A stretch of 64,000 nucleotides of DNA, taken from Deltaproteobacteria bacterium (GTDB lineage: Bacteria > Desulfobacterota > Desulfuromonadia > Geobacterales > Geobacteraceae). The first letter of the stretch is position 1. Each line of letters opens with the position of its first letter. Under the pieces are notes generated by a model. That model saw nothing but the letters and a program-made list of their open reading frames with translations, made no database searches and was not told the DNA's origin. Below are positions 63,256 to 64,000 of the stretch, piece after piece. Where the stretch lies: positions 62,001-126,000 of the forward strand of contig SBEG01000006.1 in NCBI GenBank assembly GCA_009668975.1, read 5' to 3'. Position numbers and translations under genes: made by a program.

Positions 63256-64000
63256 CTACTGCGGCCGGGTCAGACAGGTTCTTTTAACAGGTTCATCCGC
63301 TGCCACCGAGGAAGCCGCGGGCCAGAACCTGAGGCTGCTTAGCCCCTTGTTGACCAGCTCTGTCTGACTGACCAGGATCCGGTCGAATATATTCCAACGG
63401 TGTTTGAATAAAATGAAGCTCGGAATGAACTTCGCGCCCAGGTGAGCTTTGGTCTTCTCCGTGCCCTGGCCGGCATAAAAGAGCGGGATTTCCCGCTCCA
63501 GGCAGGTGCGGAGATTCTCCAGCCAGGACAAGACATACAGGTTGTAGCTGCGGCCGAGTTCATAATCCATGCAGAAGAACTGGTCCACCATCGCTTCCTG
63601 TTTTACGACGAGCAAGTTGAATGCGGCAAGTTCTTCCCGCACAAAATACAACGTGTACTCGGCACCCGGGATACGCTCGCAAATAGTTTCAAAAAACAGA
63701 CGGTTGTGTCTGCCAAGTGCCATCGGGCCGCGCGCCACCGTTTCCAGGTAAAGGTCATAGATCCGGTCCAGAAATGGGGCAATAGCGCTGCTTCGAACTA
63801 TCCGGACCTCGGGAGCAACCCGCATCTTACGGTGCAGGTCTTTTCTTGCAGACTTGGAAAGGCGGCTCAGGTATTCCTCCATGCTGCTGAAATCGATCTG
63901 CAGCCGGGCACAGGCCCGATAGTGCACCCGATTGAATATTCTAAAAACTTCGTCGGGAAGTCTGCTGAACTCATTAAAGTTGTAAAACGCTATGATATCG
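63256..64000 (-). CDS. GNAT/BioF2-like acyltransferase domain protein (5' end beyond window)
   Basis: The frame is open from the stop at 63256 to the window edge (at least 247 residues); a GTG at 63927 is internal. Features: FSSMEEYLSRLSKSARKDLH, PMALGRHNRLFFETICERIP, LYFVREELAAFNLLVVKQEA, YNLYVLSWLENLRTCLEREI and FYAGQGTEKTKAHLGAKF, the pattern of BioF2/FemAB-like GNAT acetyltransferases. The substrate is unknown. It lies upstream of the shared element copy 5, on the same strand. Confidence 0.75.
   Translation of the reverse strand, partial: DIIAFYNFNEFSRLPDEVFRIFNRVHYRACARLQIDFSSMEEYLSRLSKSARKDLHRKMRVAPEVRIVRSSAIAPFLDRIYDLYLETVARGPMALGRHNRLFFETICERIPGAEYTLYFVREELAAFNLLVVKQEAMVDQFFCMDYELGRSYNLYVLSWLENLRTCLEREIPLFYAGQGTEKTKAHLGAKFIPSFILFKHRWNIFDRILVSQTELVNKGLSSLRFWPAASSVAADEPVKRTCLTRPQ

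Overview
The window looks like a chromosomal segment of a Geobacter-like member of the Desulfuromonadota. The grounds are moderate-to-high GC, many hybrid histidine kinases with PAS domains, a Rex redox repressor, abundant sigma-54 signals, and rubrerythrin, hemerythrin and ferritin-like proteins. This placement is inference from gene content. No rRNA, tRNA or CRISPR array was seen.

Layout. (1) 1-3150: a minus-strand operon of a SoxB-like 5'-nucleotidase, a PfpI/DJ-1 protein and the start of a CheB methylesterase, then a 58-residue RHH-like protein. (2) 3166-4970: decayed DNA with remnants of a SulP permease and an MFS transporter around an intact dgkA. (3) 4970-9820: CDF transporter, lipoprotein cardiolipin synthase, SodC and a pyruvate decarboxylase. 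(4) 10021-13473: ku, a ligD lacking its phosphoesterase domain, and a hemerythrin. (5) 13560-19175: minus-strand stress block of YqjD/DUF883-like and holin-like membrane proteins, a YflT-like protein, a BON protein, KatE catalase, a 34-residue membrane peptide and a STAS protein. (6) 19826-26254: truncated htpX, P-type ATPase, lipoprotein, FMN-binding protein and ferritin-like protein. (7) 26311-34689: rex, a [2Fe-2S] protein, a giant hybrid kinase, and an NtrC-type regulator with its kinase. (8) 34914-44883: acyl-CoA thioesterase, beta-CASP nuclease, and an operon of ABC-2 exporter, phosphoethanolamine-transferase-like enzyme, radical SAM enzyme and glucan branching enzyme. (9) 45305-58149: rubrerythrin, a small protein, a CheB-CheR fusion, an intact IS3-family element, three PAS kinases, PssA and a PRC-barrel protein. 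(10) 58281-64000: an Mla/Pqi lipid-transport operon, small stress proteins and a partial acyltransferase.

The main discovery is a probable regulon. Five places carry a sigma-54 promoter with GGCAC at -24 and TGC at -12 (2595-2610, 19279-19294, 45210-45225, 46352-46367, 63007-63022). Each is preceded by a related 41-bp upstream element built around CCGTCATAT, GTTATGT and GATAT. In four of the five, the gap from element to promoter is exactly 89 nt; in the fifth it is 97 nt. An IHF-like site sits at the same offset in at least two, weaker in two more. The targets are the nucleotidase-PfpI-CheB operon, the STAS gene (possibly reading through to katE, BON and YflT), rubrerythrin, a 66-residue protein, and a 73-residue membrane protein with an HhH protein. 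This suggests one enhancer-binding protein controlling a redox/stress response; the regulator itself is not identified.

A second possible novelty is a conserved structured leader of about 90 nt, present in front of both the nucleotidase and ligD at the same distance from the start codon. Other repeats are a ~95-125 bp palindrome-ended element found just after plus-strand genes, and a 7-bp tandem repeat interrupted by the IS3 element.
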